Source: Saprospiraceae bacterium (GTDB lineage Bacteria > Bacteroidota > Bacteroidia > Chitinophagales > Saprospiraceae). Taken from it: a stretch of 64,000 nucleotides of DNA. Positions 1 through 8,297 of this stretch are shown here, piece by piece. The position numbers were made by a program, and so were the translations under genes. Location: assembly GCA_041392805.1 (NCBI GenBank), contig JAWKLJ010000001.1:4834501-4898500 (forward strand), given 5' to 3'. The notes under the pieces were generated by a model, which was not told the origin of the DNA, did not search any database, and saw nothing but the letters and a program-made list of their open reading frames with translations. Each line of letters starts with the position of its first letter. Within the stretch, counting starts at the first letter, position 1.

Positions 1-383
1 TTTTCAATAAAAGTATTTTGTGCAGGATTTAGAGCTGTATATTGATAAGCGATATGTGCTGAAGTTGTTCCATCTTTGTTGCCTTCTAGTTGTATATTGA
101 TCTTGACAACATTTTCATGGGGTGTAACTCGCACAAATTCGATAAACTTAGTGATTGGATGATATTGGGTAACCTGCCAAATCGTTTTTTCATCGCCATG
201 ATGGGGGGTGGAAAAAACACAGTCTTTTTCGATCAAACCAGATTTGCTGTAAATCATCTCATATTCCCATCCATCTAACCAATCCTTCTCCCTGACAGGG
301 CATAATAGTGGAAAAACTTGCTCGGGTGTTCCCTCATTCCTTTGTGTATAGGTATGGGTCACTTGTTTTGCTATGAAATTCAT
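1..383 (-). CDS. START/SRPBCC-like protein (partial)
   Basis: Reading the minus strand from an ATG at 383 gives about 127 codons with no stop up to the window edge, so the C-terminus is missing. The protein starts MNFIAKQVTHTY and continues through a segment rich in aromatic residues and beta-strand patterns (KDWLDGWEYEMIY, then KTIWQVTQYHP and HIAYQYTAL). This looks like polyketide-cyclase/START (SRPBCC) proteins, which bind small hydrophobic ligands, but that is family resemblance only and the ligand cannot be told. No membrane segment or signal peptide is visible, so it is probably cytoplasmic. It lies 16 bp downstream of truA on the same strand and may share its transcript. Confidence 0.65.
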   Translation of the reverse strand, partial: MNFIAKQVTHTYTQRNEGTPEQVFPLLCPVREKDWLDGWEYEMIYSKSGLIEKDCVFSTPHHGDEKTIWQVTQYHPITKFIEFVRVTPHENVVKINIQLEGNKDGTTSAHIAYQYTALNPAQNTFIE

Positions 384-399
384 CGCTTATTTATTTATG

Positions 400-1194
400 C
401 TAGAAAAGGTCTTTTGTTTGAAGATTGAAAGGATGCATTCCTTTGGTCGGCAAATCAAGGAAAGGGTAAAGCACTTTGGATAGGTATAATCCTTGGGGAT
501 AGGCGACCTGTGGAAATTTTGGTGCTACCTTGGCTTCTAATACCAGCTCAAATTCAGCTAAGGTCATTTTATTAGTGCCAACGGCAATTAAACTGCCCAC
601 TAACAATCGAATCAACCCTCTTAAAAACCCATTTGCCGTGAATTGAAACTGGAGTTTGGAGCCTTCGGTATTAAAAAACAATATTGCTGAAGTCATTTTA
701 CAAATCGTATGGTTGTGCCGATCAGGGGTCTTACAAAAACCTCGATAATCCTGGTAATGCGGTAACAAAGCAAGGGCTTGTTGCATGCTTTCGCGGTCCC
801 ATTGCTGCACTTCGTATAGGGAACTAATATCGCTCAAAAAAGGGTCTTTCTGGGTATGAATGAAGTAATCATAAATCCTGGAGCTTGCATCAAATTGGGC
901 GTGGGGAATCCCTTCTACTGCAATAATATCAAAGATCACAATGTCATTCGGGAGCATTTTATTGAAAAGGTATAAGCTATTTTCGTTTAACTGCTCCTGT
1001 ACATCAATATGAAAAAAAAACTGACTAGCATGTACTTGTGCATCTGTTCTACCACAGCCAATACAGGCAATAGATTTTTTAAGGGCCCTTTTCAGGACTG
1101 TTTCTACAACTTGCTGCACGCTATTGACCTTAGGTTGCCGCTGCCATCCATGATAAGCGCTTCCCTTATAACTAATGTGGAAAAAATACCTCAT
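400..1194 (-). CDS. truA: tRNA pseudouridine synthase A
   Basis: 264 residues, the usual TruA length. TruA converts uridines 38-40 in the tRNA anticodon stem to pseudouridine in the cytoplasm. The family signature is present: an N-terminal SYKGSAYHGWQRQ strand and the catalytic loop GRTDAQVHA at residues 48-56, with D51 as the expected nucleophile. The common glycine after DA is a glutamine here; I believe this variant also occurs in other Bacteroidota. The second half keeps the FLRGLIRLLVGSL segment typical of the fold. Its start overlaps the stop of the upstream membrane-protein gene by 4 bp, which indicates translational coupling. Confidence 0.95.
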   Translation of the reverse strand: MRYFFHISYKGSAYHGWQRQPKVNSVQQVVETVLKRALKKSIACIGCGRTDAQVHASQFFFHIDVQEQLNENSLYLFNKMLPNDIVIFDIIAVEGIPHAQFDASSRIYDYFIHTQKDPFLSDISSLYEVQQWDRESMQQALALLPHYQDYRGFCKTPDRHNHTICKMTSAILFFNTEGSKLQFQFTANGFLRGLIRLLVGSLIAVGTNKMTLAEFELVLEAKVAPKFPQVAYPQGLYLSKVLYPFLDLPTKGMHPFNLQTKDLF

Positions 1195-1628
1195 TTAAAT
1201 TCCCTACTTGTTGCTATCAAAGGAATGCCAATCAAGGCCAATGCCACCAGGTTGATTAAAATAATATTATGAAAAGCACGATAATACCAAGAAATAGAAG
1301 TATCGATAAAAAACCAGCTTAACAATCCAAGACAGAGCGCCCAATATGCCCACCTTTCTTTATTTTTAAATCCATTCTCTGAAATAAAAACCATCAGTAT
1401 ATGGAAGCCTACAATCGTTCCTCCAATAATACCGAATAACCAATTTTTGAAGGCAAGTACAGCCGGAGAGAAAGCTTCTCCTCCAAAGAAGACCGCCTTC
1501 GAATAGTTATTGTGGATGGAAAAGAAAATGCTATTTCCTGCAAAGGCAACCAATAGGCCCACAATGATAGTAAGTAAATTGGCATAAGTCAGCCATTTTT
1601 GCCAAAAATGAAAACGCTGATCGGTCAT
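1191..1628 (-). CDS. small integral membrane protein, unknown
   Basis: 145 residues with four hydrophobic stretches (about residues 15-35, 60-82, 92-110 and 118-138), so a four-helix inner-membrane protein is likely. I recognise no enzyme motif. It overlaps truA by 4 bp and lies 23 bp after the next upstream gene on the same strand, so 2305-400 looks like one operon. Similar four-helix unknown proteins often sit next to housekeeping genes in this phylum, and that gives no functional clue. The gene itself is secure because of the coupling and good coding character; the function is unknown. Confidence 0.8.
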   Translation of the reverse strand: MTDQRFHFWQKWLTYANLLTIIVGLLVAFAGNSIFFSIHNNYSKAVFFGGEAFSPAVLAFKNWLFGIIGGTIVGFHILMVFISENGFKNKERWAYWALCLGLLSWFFIDTSISWYYRAFHNIILINLVALALIGIPLIATSREFK

Positions 1629-1651
1629 CTAGCCTCTTTTTCTAAAAGACT

Positions 1652-2305
1652 TCAATATCTCGAATTTTCTTCCATTCGCTCGGCTAAAATCTCTTCAAAG
1701 TGCTCCTTCAACTCGCGAATGGGAGCACAAATAGCACTGTATTCATCATCAAGTTCCTCTACTATAGTTATTTTATTGATATCCTTTATCTTCGCTTCTT
1801 CCCCTAGGATATTAGTAATGACCAAATCCGCAGCAGTTTTTTTATAATCTTGGTCTAGGAAGCTAATATTATTTGCTTCGATTTGAATTTCCAGGGTGTC
1901 ATCAGCATATTCAAGTAAGACATAATTCCAGCGAAAGGCTTCGATGGTGCGCTCCATCATAAAATCGTCATAGATTTTGAAGACGAAATCCCATTTTTTT
2001 GAAGGCTTGGCATAATAAAATGACCAATTGCGCAACCTTGGTGCCTTGGATATGATCAATTTACTAATTTCTAAGCGTGTTTTGTCTCCATTTGGAGAAA
2101 TGGTTAAATAATGTCTTCTACCCCTGTCAGGTCCTATTTCCCAAGAGAATAAACCAAAATCTAAAATTTTATTATTGATCGTTTCAATGAGGGCATCCTT
2201 ATCTGCGTCAACTTCGTCAGAAAAGAACGTTAGGATGCGATCTTCTGTTTGGACAAACCATTTCCAAAAGGACTCTATTTTAGCATTGAGCGTAGAATTT
2301 GCCAT
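1652..2305 (-). CDS. conserved hypothetical protein, soluble
   Basis: 217 residues, acidic, with no signal peptide or membrane segment. It begins MANSTLNAKIESFWKWF and has an alternating strand/helix pattern, with repeated charged and aromatic residues (RRHYLTISPNGDK, WSFYYAKPSKKWDF). This is compatible with a compact alpha/beta domain. I do not recognise a named family. It is the first gene of the presumed four-gene minus-strand operon that includes truA. Its ATG at 2305 is preceded by a non-coding stretch, and no Shine-Dalgarno sequence is visible, as is normal for Bacteroidota. Confidence 0.75.
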   Translation of the reverse strand: MANSTLNAKIESFWKWFVQTEDRILTFFSDEVDADKDALIETINNKILDFGLFSWEIGPDRGRRHYLTISPNGDKTRLEISKLIISKAPRLRNWSFYYAKPSKKWDFVFKIYDDFMMERTIEAFRWNYVLLEYADDTLEIQIEANNISFLDQDYKKTAADLVITNILGEEAKIKDINKITIVEELDDEYSAICAPIRELKEHFEEILAERMEENSRY

Positions 2306-2728
2306 AAGGGATGTAGGTTTAACAGTAAAATGACTTCAATTTTAATAAAAAAAGCGCAGAAGCTAATTGAAATTAGGGTTTAGAATCACTTTAAGGTCAT
2401 TTTTTTTGCAAAATAAGCTTCTTTGGCATTATATCCCCCTATTTTGGAGGCCTTTTGCTTTCACTTGACTTAAGAACACAAAAATAGCCAGAGAGTCATA
2501 TGCCATAAATGCTAAGAGCATGTTTGGAGGTCGCTTTTGGAGATAAAAAGCGTCAATTTTTTGATGAGACAAGGCGCTTTTTGAAGTGCATACCCTTAGG
2601 TACGGACGAAAAAAGCAACGAAGTATCAGCGAAAAAGAGATGGTTTTTAGCCCAAAGGGTGACCTCCAACCATGCTCTAAACCTTTGGTGCAAGATGTCT
2701 GTTATGAAAATGACTATAAATCAAACCC
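2306..2728. other. intergenic region without a supported gene
   Basis: 423 bp between divergent genes. Plus-strand open frames here encode low-complexity peptides with no family resemblance and are disregarded. The stretch contains the inverted-repeat element at 2515-2678. The minus-strand octamer TATTTTTG (2479-2486) fits the Bacteroidota -7 box for the operon at 2305, although it lies about 175 bp from the start codon. Confidence 0.6.
2515..2678. repeat. 164-bp element bounded by 18-bp inverted repeats
   Basis: The ends 2515-2532 (AGAGCATGTTTGGAGGTC) and 2661-2678 are inverted copies of one another with a single mismatch. Inside is a second hairpin, AAAAAGCG...CGCTTTTT. The size and structure suit a MITE-like or dispersed palindromic element. 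No target-site duplication is obvious, no transposase is nearby, and I saw no second copy in this window, so mobility is inference. Confidence 0.55.
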
Positions 2729-3634
2729 ATGGATATTCGTCTTATTAAGCAGGAAAATATTGATAAAGTGAAATGGAATAGCTGCGTGCATTATGCCCAT
2801 AATGGCAATGTATTTGGCTATAAGTGGTTCCTGGATCACGTTGCCAAAGATTGGGATGGCTTGGTGGAGGGCGATTATGAATCGGTTTTTCCACTGGTGT
2901 GGCGGAAAGGCCTGTGGGGAGGGAAGGTGCTCTATCAGCCGGATTTGATGCGCGAACTTGGCATGTATACCATTAATGCTCCTTCTCAGGCGCGGGTACA
3001 GGCCTTCTTAAAGGCTATCCCCTCGGAATATAAACAGTTAGATATCGTGCTAAATGAGCAAAATAATATAAGCAAAGTCGCCGGATTCCAGACGACTACG
3101 TTAACCAATCACCAGTTGCTCCTGGCCAAACCTTTTGAAACCCTTGAAGCCACTTTTTCACCTGCCGTAGAGAAGGCCGTAGAAAAAGCAGTAGCAGCTC
3201 AGTTAGTACTTGACGCTAATATAAAGCCAGAGGCAATAGCTGCTTTTTATAAGCAATATACAAGTACATCCAAGGGGGTAGACCGCAATTTTCATACCTT
3301 GCAGCGTATCATGTACAATGTATTACATCGGGGTTGGGGCTTTGCTTCCGCTGTAAGGGATCAGGCAGGAAGCTTGCTAGCTGTGAATTTTTTCATTTAT
3401 AGTCATGGCCGTGTTATTAGTTTATTGCCGTTAGAATCTCCTGCTGGCCAAAAACTAGGTGCCCTGATCTATCTTTTTTATATGCTGATTCGCACCCAGG
3501 CCAATCGACCATTGGTGCTTGATTTCAATACGGAGCAGTCAAACGAAATGGCTACGACCTTTGGCGCTTTGCCCAATCCATATCTTCGAATTCAAAAAAA
3601 ACTTAGTTTGGGCAAACTATTAAGGGGTCATTAA
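2729..3634 (+). CDS. FemAB/GNAT-like acyltransferase family protein
   Basis: 301 residues. The N-terminal YAHNGNVFGYKWFLDHV and the C-terminal half (VNFFIYSHGRVISLLPLES followed by LDFNTEQS) resemble the double GNAT fold of FemAB/BioF2-like acetyltransferases, which move an acyl or aminoacyl group onto an amine. The substrate is unknown. There is no signal peptide, so it is cytoplasmic. It is convergent with the aminopeptidase gene, and the two stop codons overlap in a TTAA. An extra in-frame ATG 15 bp or less away is not evident, so the start at 2729 is retained. Confidence 0.7.
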   Translation: MDIRLIKQENIDKVKWNSCVHYAHNGNVFGYKWFLDHVAKDWDGLVEGDYESVFPLVWRKGLWGGKVLYQPDLMRELGMYTINAPSQARVQAFLKAIPSEYKQLDIVLNEQNNISKVAGFQTTTLTNHQLLLAKPFETLEATFSPAVEKAVEKAVAAQLVLDANIKPEAIAAFYKQYTSTSKGVDRNFHTLQRIMYNVLHRGWGFASAVRDQAGSLLAVNFFIYSHGRVISLLPLESPAGQKLGALIYLFYMLIRTQANRPLVLDFNTEQSNEMATTFGALPNPYLRIQKKLSLGKLLRGH

Positions 3635-6210
3635 TCAGCCACCGCCTGATTCCGTAATAACATATCGGCCCCCATCAATATTTTGTTTCGCAGTCGGTAG
3701 GGGTAATTTGGTCGTTCCGCCAGAAATTGCTGAACAATCTTTGCTGCTGTTGCTGATTGATGCCCACTGAGGGTTGCCGTTACCCACTGTCGAGGAAAGA
3801 AAATATCACCGGTTGTTTGAATTTCTTCCATTAGCTCCAGGCTAGGCAGGATATATTTTTCAGCTTCGCTTGCCCTTAAAGGATGATGTAAATAAGCGAG
3901 GGCGCTTGCCACCCAAGGTTCATAATGGCGATTTTCAGCCAACTTCAAACTTTCGAAGAAGGCGTCTCTGGTCCCTTGGTCAGCAGAAAGGGCTGGGCGA
4001 ATAAAAGCTAATCGTTTTCTCCTGTCTGGATTTTTGATATCATCCAATTGTTGAGCCAGTATGGCCGATGCCTTATCGGGGAGCCTCAGTGCTAGCTCAC
4101 AGGCCAAATCGATGCGATTGCTCTCTGAAAAGGGAAGGCCGACAATAGGTAAGGCCCCGCTCCATACCGCATAAAGCTGCTCAGTGGCCCCCGTGGATAG
4201 CGCTATATCCTGGAAGCCTTGAAAATAAGCAGATTTGGCGCTCACATCTTTTGCGGCAAGCAATTGATCCCATAGTATGGACTCAAGTTCTGGCGCTACC
4301 ATCTGGCGTTCCTCCGCAGAGAAAAACTGCCAGAAAATGGTTCCCAGATAGGACAGCATATTTTGCCTGTTAAGTGGCTCCTGTTCCGAAGGTAGGGCGC
4401 CCATTAGACTGGTAAATAAAGTTTTGGCAGGAACTTGGTGCCGGATACATTCTTCATATAAAGCCATCCATCCCGCTCCTCTAACCAATGGATCGGCTAT
4501 GGAAGCTAAATTAGCTAATAAAAAGGCTTGGCTTTCCGGCGTTAGGGTAAAATAGCCATAACTCATGTCTGATCCATTCAGCAAATAAGTTGTGTTTTCC
4601 GAAATACCGCTGGGGAGTGTCAAGCTAGTACTTGCACCCAGCATTTGGACAGGTAGTCGGATCATGCTATCAGGTGTAAAAAGGATCAATTCGGTATATT
4701 CTGGCCAATAGGCGCCACTTTTTGCCTGCATACCTTGTTGAATGTCAATATTTGTAGTCCCATTAGCGCTATTTAAAGAAGATTGGAAAATGGGCATTCC
4801 TGCTTCTTTCACCCATACCTGGCTCCAGGTCTTTAAATCCTGTGCTGTTTTTTTATCAAAAATCCCGATGAGGTCATCCCAGGTGGCGTTGCCAAAGGAA
4901 AAAGATCGAAGATATTCTTGCAGCCCTTCCTGAAAAACGTCTTCTCCGGTGAGTGCTTCGAGTTGACGCATGACGACCGGCGCTTTTTGGTAGATAATAC
5001 GGCCATAGAGGGTGCCGGCATCTTTGAGGTTTTCCAGCTTTTGCTGAATGGGGTGGGAGCCACCTGATCGGTCTTCCCCATAAGCAGCGGGTTGGTGAGC
5101 CAGCAAGAAACGGAGCTGGTGATTGATGTCAGGGAAACTAGGGTTTACAATTTTGGCGGCCATAAAGTTGGCAAATACTTCTTTTAACCAGACATCATTA
5201 AACCATTGCATCGTCACTAAATCCCCAAACCACATATGAGCTGTTTCATGGGCGATGAGGCTGGCCCGGCCCAGTTTTTGGTTATCTGTGGCTGATTCAT
5301 CCAGAAACAAGCTCGACTCCCTGTAAAAAACAGCGCCGACGTGTTCCATTCCACCATATTGAAAAGTAGGGAACAAAGCAAAGTCAAACTTCTCAAAAGG
5401 GTAGGGGATACCTGTATAGTTTTCTAACCAGGTAATAGCGGAGGCATGGAGGTCAAAAATGGCTTCTACATTTGCGGCTACTTTTTCGTCATCCGTTTCT
5501 CTAAAATACATGGTCATGTTCCTGCCATTCCGCACCCGTGATTCGCTCCGCAAAAGGCCTGCGGCAAAAGCAAACAGATAGGTACTAATGGGTGCACTCT
5601 CTTTAAAGATAAATACATTCCGGTTTGAACGCTCCAATTTGCGTTCTAAGGGGCCATTACCTACTGCTGACCAGGCGGCGGGAACCTCTAGTTGCAGGCT
5701 ATAGCGAGCCTTTATATCCGGCTGGTCAAAACAAGGGAAGGCCGTTGCTGCCCGATCAGGCACAAACAAGGTGTAAAGGTATTCCTCACTTCGGTTAAGG
5801 GACAAATCACCAGCAATGAACTTGATCTTAAAATTGTTTTCCCCTACTTTCAGGTCATCTGTGGGGATAACAATATGTCCTTTTTCAAATCGGTAATCTA
5901 CCGCTCGTTCTTCCCCTCTGATTCCCAAAATATGGGAACTGTCAACCTTAAAGTCAAGAATGACAGGCTGTTTGGTATCTTTAAGGGAAAAGCGTAGCTC
6001 CAGGCTAGCCGGAATATCGACTGTTAGGCTATCTGGTATATTAAAAAACAACTGATAGCGTACATCTTCCAATTGATTGGCTCGCTGTTCAGCTAGTGCC
6101 GAAGAAACGCCAGCGTCCAGGGTATCAATAGTGTTTTGGTTGGTTTGACAAGCCATCATCATAAAGGAAAGCATTAGAGAAAAGAGCGAAAGTCTAAGGT
6201 ATATGCTCAT
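3631..6210 (-). CDS. M1 family metallo-aminopeptidase, lipoprotein
   Basis: 859 residues. The zinc-binding motif HETAH lies near residues 322-326 and is followed after exactly 18 residues by the third ligand glutamate (WLKEVFANF). The substrate-recognition motif is GGMEH (about 286-290), a variant of GAMEN. Known family function: removal of N-terminal amino acids from peptides. The N-terminus is hydrophobic and ends in a lipobox-like MMAC, so this is probably an envelope lipoprotein, facing the periplasm or the surface. The C-terminal third is the helical ERAP1-like domain. The gene lies 39 bp downstream of the amino-acid symporter, suggesting peptide breakdown coupled to uptake. Confidence 0.93.
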   Translation of the reverse strand: MSIYLRLSLFSLMLSFMMMACQTNQNTIDTLDAGVSSALAEQRANQLEDVRYQLFFNIPDSLTVDIPASLELRFSLKDTKQPVILDFKVDSSHILGIRGEERAVDYRFEKGHIVIPTDDLKVGENNFKIKFIAGDLSLNRSEEYLYTLFVPDRAATAFPCFDQPDIKARYSLQLEVPAAWSAVGNGPLERKLERSNRNVFIFKESAPISTYLFAFAAGLLRSESRVRNGRNMTMYFRETDDEKVAANVEAIFDLHASAITWLENYTGIPYPFEKFDFALFPTFQYGGMEHVGAVFYRESSLFLDESATDNQKLGRASLIAHETAHMWFGDLVTMQWFNDVWLKEVFANFMAAKIVNPSFPDINHQLRFLLAHQPAAYGEDRSGGSHPIQQKLENLKDAGTLYGRIIYQKAPVVMRQLEALTGEDVFQEGLQEYLRSFSFGNATWDDLIGIFDKKTAQDLKTWSQVWVKEAGMPIFQSSLNSANGTTNIDIQQGMQAKSGAYWPEYTELILFTPDSMIRLPVQMLGASTSLTLPSGISENTTYLLNGSDMSYGYFTLTPESQAFLLANLASIADPLVRGAGWMALYEECIRHQVPAKTLFTSLMGALPSEQEPLNRQNMLSYLGTIFWQFFSAEERQMVAPELESILWDQLLAAKDVSAKSAYFQGFQDIALSTGATEQLYAVWSGALPIVGLPFSESNRIDLACELALRLPDKASAILAQQLDDIKNPDRRKRLAFIRPALSADQGTRDAFFESLKLAENRHYEPWVASALAYLHHPLRASEAEKYILPSLELMEEIQTTGDIFFPRQWVTATLSGHQSATAAKIVQQFLAERPNYPYRLRNKILMGADMLLRNQAVAD

Positions 6211-6249
6211 TATGACTATTTTGATTTCCCCAAAACTAAGGAAAAACGG

Positions 6250-7893
6250 CTACTTTATCTTCTCAAAATACTCATCCGTTAATCTTTTGGCTACACCTGA
6301 AAGCAATAATAAAGCCAGTACATTAGGAATTGTGATGAAGGCTAACACGGTATCACCCAAACCCCAAATGGTATTTAAGGAAGTTACCGCTCCCACAAAA
6401 TGCATGATGATATATACTGCTTTATAAGGTAGAATAGCTTTTGCACCAAAAAGGTAATTGGCACATCGATCTCCATAATAACTCCAGGAAATAGATGTAG
6501 AAATACCAAAAAGGAAAACGCAAATAAGCACAAGCATACTGCCTGATTTACCTAATGCCTTGGAATAGGCCAATTGCGTAAGAGGGGCTGCATTTTCCAT
6601 GGCCAATCCATAGAGTGTTTCATAGGAGGATCCATCTTGGGCGATGGCAAGCTGTCGATCGGGATATAATTTCCCCGAAAAGGGAGATTGACGTTTTTCA
6701 TCGATGAAAAAATCAGAGACGGGGACTTCGTGCCAGGCAAACTGAATAGGGGAGTGGTCTGACTTTTGGGGTTTCCCATTCTGAATAGAAATGACCTGCC
6801 CTTCCGTTGGGATGATGGAAAGATAGTGGTCAGCTGTTGTATCAAGGTAGGATACATCTCCACTATTCAGCCTCAAAGTGGTTGGGGTAGTTTCCTTCCA
6901 GACCCCAGCACTTAAAATGACTAATGCGGTAATGGTACAAATGATGATGGTATCAATAAAAGGTTCCAAGAGTGCCACCACACCTTCTGAAGCCGGATCA
7001 TTGGTCTTTGCTGCTGAATGTGCGATGGGTGCTGAACCTTGTCCGGCCTCATTGGAAAATAGTCCCCTTCGTACGCCCCATAGCATCGTCTGGATAAAAA
7101 TACCGACGCCAGTTCCTGCTATTCCAGCTGTTGGATTAAAAGCTTCGACAAAAATAGAGCAGAAGGCTGGCCAGACCATGTCTGCGTATACCATCAAAAC
7201 GACTATGCCCCCTACCACATACAATAAGGCCATAAAGGGGGCAATGATGCTGGTCACCCGTCCAATTCGTTGGATCCCTCCAAGAATCACCAAACCAACA
7301 AAGGTGGCGGTAAAGGCACCACTTAGCCAAAGCGGCAATTCAAATTCACTATTTAAGAGATCTGCGATAGAATTCGCTTGAATAGCATTACCTGACAAGA
7401 AAGCCGTTAGCATGATGCCAAACGCGACAAAAGCGGCCATGGGTTTCCATTTTTTCCCTAAGCCTTTTTCAATGTAGTACATAGGTCCACCTGAAATGGT
7501 CCCCGCTTTAAGGTTGTCTCCCGTAGCGACTTCCCTGTATTGTTGTGCCAGGGTGACTTCTGTGTATTTAGTCGCCATTCCTAGCAAGGCTGTGACCCAC
7601 ATCCAAAAGATTGCACCAGGTCCACCAAAGTGGATGGCAATAGCCACACCTGCGATGTTTCCAATTCCTACCGTAGCAGACAAAGCGGTAGTCAAAGCTT
7701 GAAAATGAGACACATCTCCCGGGTCATTTGGATCATCATAATATCCCATGGTCACTCTGATGCCATGGCCCAGTCGGCGAAATTGAATAAACCCCAATCG
7801 GAAAGTAAGGAAAAGCCCCGTTCCCAATAGCATAACGATTAGAATCGGCTGCAAAATAGGGTCGATGAATTGTTGAAAAGCGATGATATTCAT
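6250..7893 (-). CDS. sodium:alanine symporter (AGCS family)
   Basis: 547 residues with about ten hydrophobic segments in the inner membrane. The family signature is clear: TALSATVGIGNIAGVAIAI, then GPGAIFWMWVTALLGMATKYTEV and the RRGLFSNEAGQGSAPIAH loop. AGCS carriers import alanine or glycine with sodium. The protein is longer than the usual 450-480 residues because of a hydrophilic insertion of roughly 100 residues (about 335-440) between late helices, probably extracytoplasmic. It is followed on the same strand by the M1 aminopeptidase. Confidence 0.93.
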   Translation of the reverse strand: MNIIAFQQFIDPILQPILIVMLLGTGLFLTFRLGFIQFRRLGHGIRVTMGYYDDPNDPGDVSHFQALTTALSATVGIGNIAGVAIAIHFGGPGAIFWMWVTALLGMATKYTEVTLAQQYREVATGDNLKAGTISGGPMYYIEKGLGKKWKPMAAFVAFGIMLTAFLSGNAIQANSIADLLNSEFELPLWLSGAFTATFVGLVILGGIQRIGRVTSIIAPFMALLYVVGGIVVLMVYADMVWPAFCSIFVEAFNPTAGIAGTGVGIFIQTMLWGVRRGLFSNEAGQGSAPIAHSAAKTNDPASEGVVALLEPFIDTIIICTITALVILSAGVWKETTPTTLRLNSGDVSYLDTTADHYLSIIPTEGQVISIQNGKPQKSDHSPIQFAWHEVPVSDFFIDEKRQSPFSGKLYPDRQLAIAQDGSSYETLYGLAMENAAPLTQLAYSKALGKSGSMLVLICVFLFGISTSISWSYYGDRCANYLFGAKAILPYKAVYIIMHFVGAVTSLNTIWGLGDTVLAFITIPNVLALLLLSGVAKRLTDEYFEKIK

Positions 7894-8152
7894 AATTTAA
7901 TTATTTATTGCCAAAAGTTATCGGCAACAATAATCGACTGTTCGAGCGTGGTTTTGCTCCGGATTTCAGCGAAAATGCCTTTTAATGTCAGTAGCATTTT
8001 TTCTGACAAGCAGGTGTCAGTAAGTGGGGTATCAATGGGAATAATTTGGAAAAGAGGGAAGGTGGAGCATTTTTTTTGAAAAAAGTGGAGAGAAAGTTGT
8101 GGAATTTTTGGGTTTTCTACGTCTTAGGTAAAGGGGGGGGGCGGGGCGGCAG

Positions 8153-8185
8153 AGACTTTCCAAGTTTTTAAAACTTGGAAAGTCT
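8153..8185. repeat. 33-bp perfect palindrome
   Basis: AGACTTTCCAAGTTTT at 8153-8168 and its exact reverse complement at 8170-8185 are separated by a single T. Sixteen base pairs of perfect symmetry is far beyond chance. It may be a dispersed repetitive palindrome or serve both flanking minus-strand genes as a transcription stop, though no T-run follows it. Confidence 0.85.
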
Positions 8186-8234
8186 GGGGCGGGCGTGGGG
8201 CGTCGGGGGCCCCGCCCCCCGCCCGGCGGTGACT

Positions 8235-8262
8235 CTGCCCACTGCCCACTGCCCACTGCCCA
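8235..8262. repeat. heptamer tandem repeat (CTGCCCA)x4
   Basis: Four perfect copies of CTGCCCA in a row, within the GC-rich tract and just downstream of the stop of the membrane-protein gene. It is non-coding and prone to slippage. Confidence 0.9.
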
Positions 8263-8297
8263 ATCCTTGCCCGGCCGTCTCGTTGCTGCCCGGGTAT

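Larger units (their letters stand above)
7894..8297. other. intergenic region with palindrome and GC-rich tract
   Basis: 404 bp. The left half is AT-rich. On the minus strand an open frame ending at 7905 reads like the last 30-40 residues of a protein (GIFAEIRSKTTLEQSII...), with no convincing start, so it may be a gene remnant or chance. From about 8132 to 8297 the base composition changes abruptly to very GC-rich with poly-G and poly-C runs, a 33-bp palindrome and a heptamer repeat. Plus-strand open frames crossing it are low-complexity artefacts. Confidence 0.5.
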
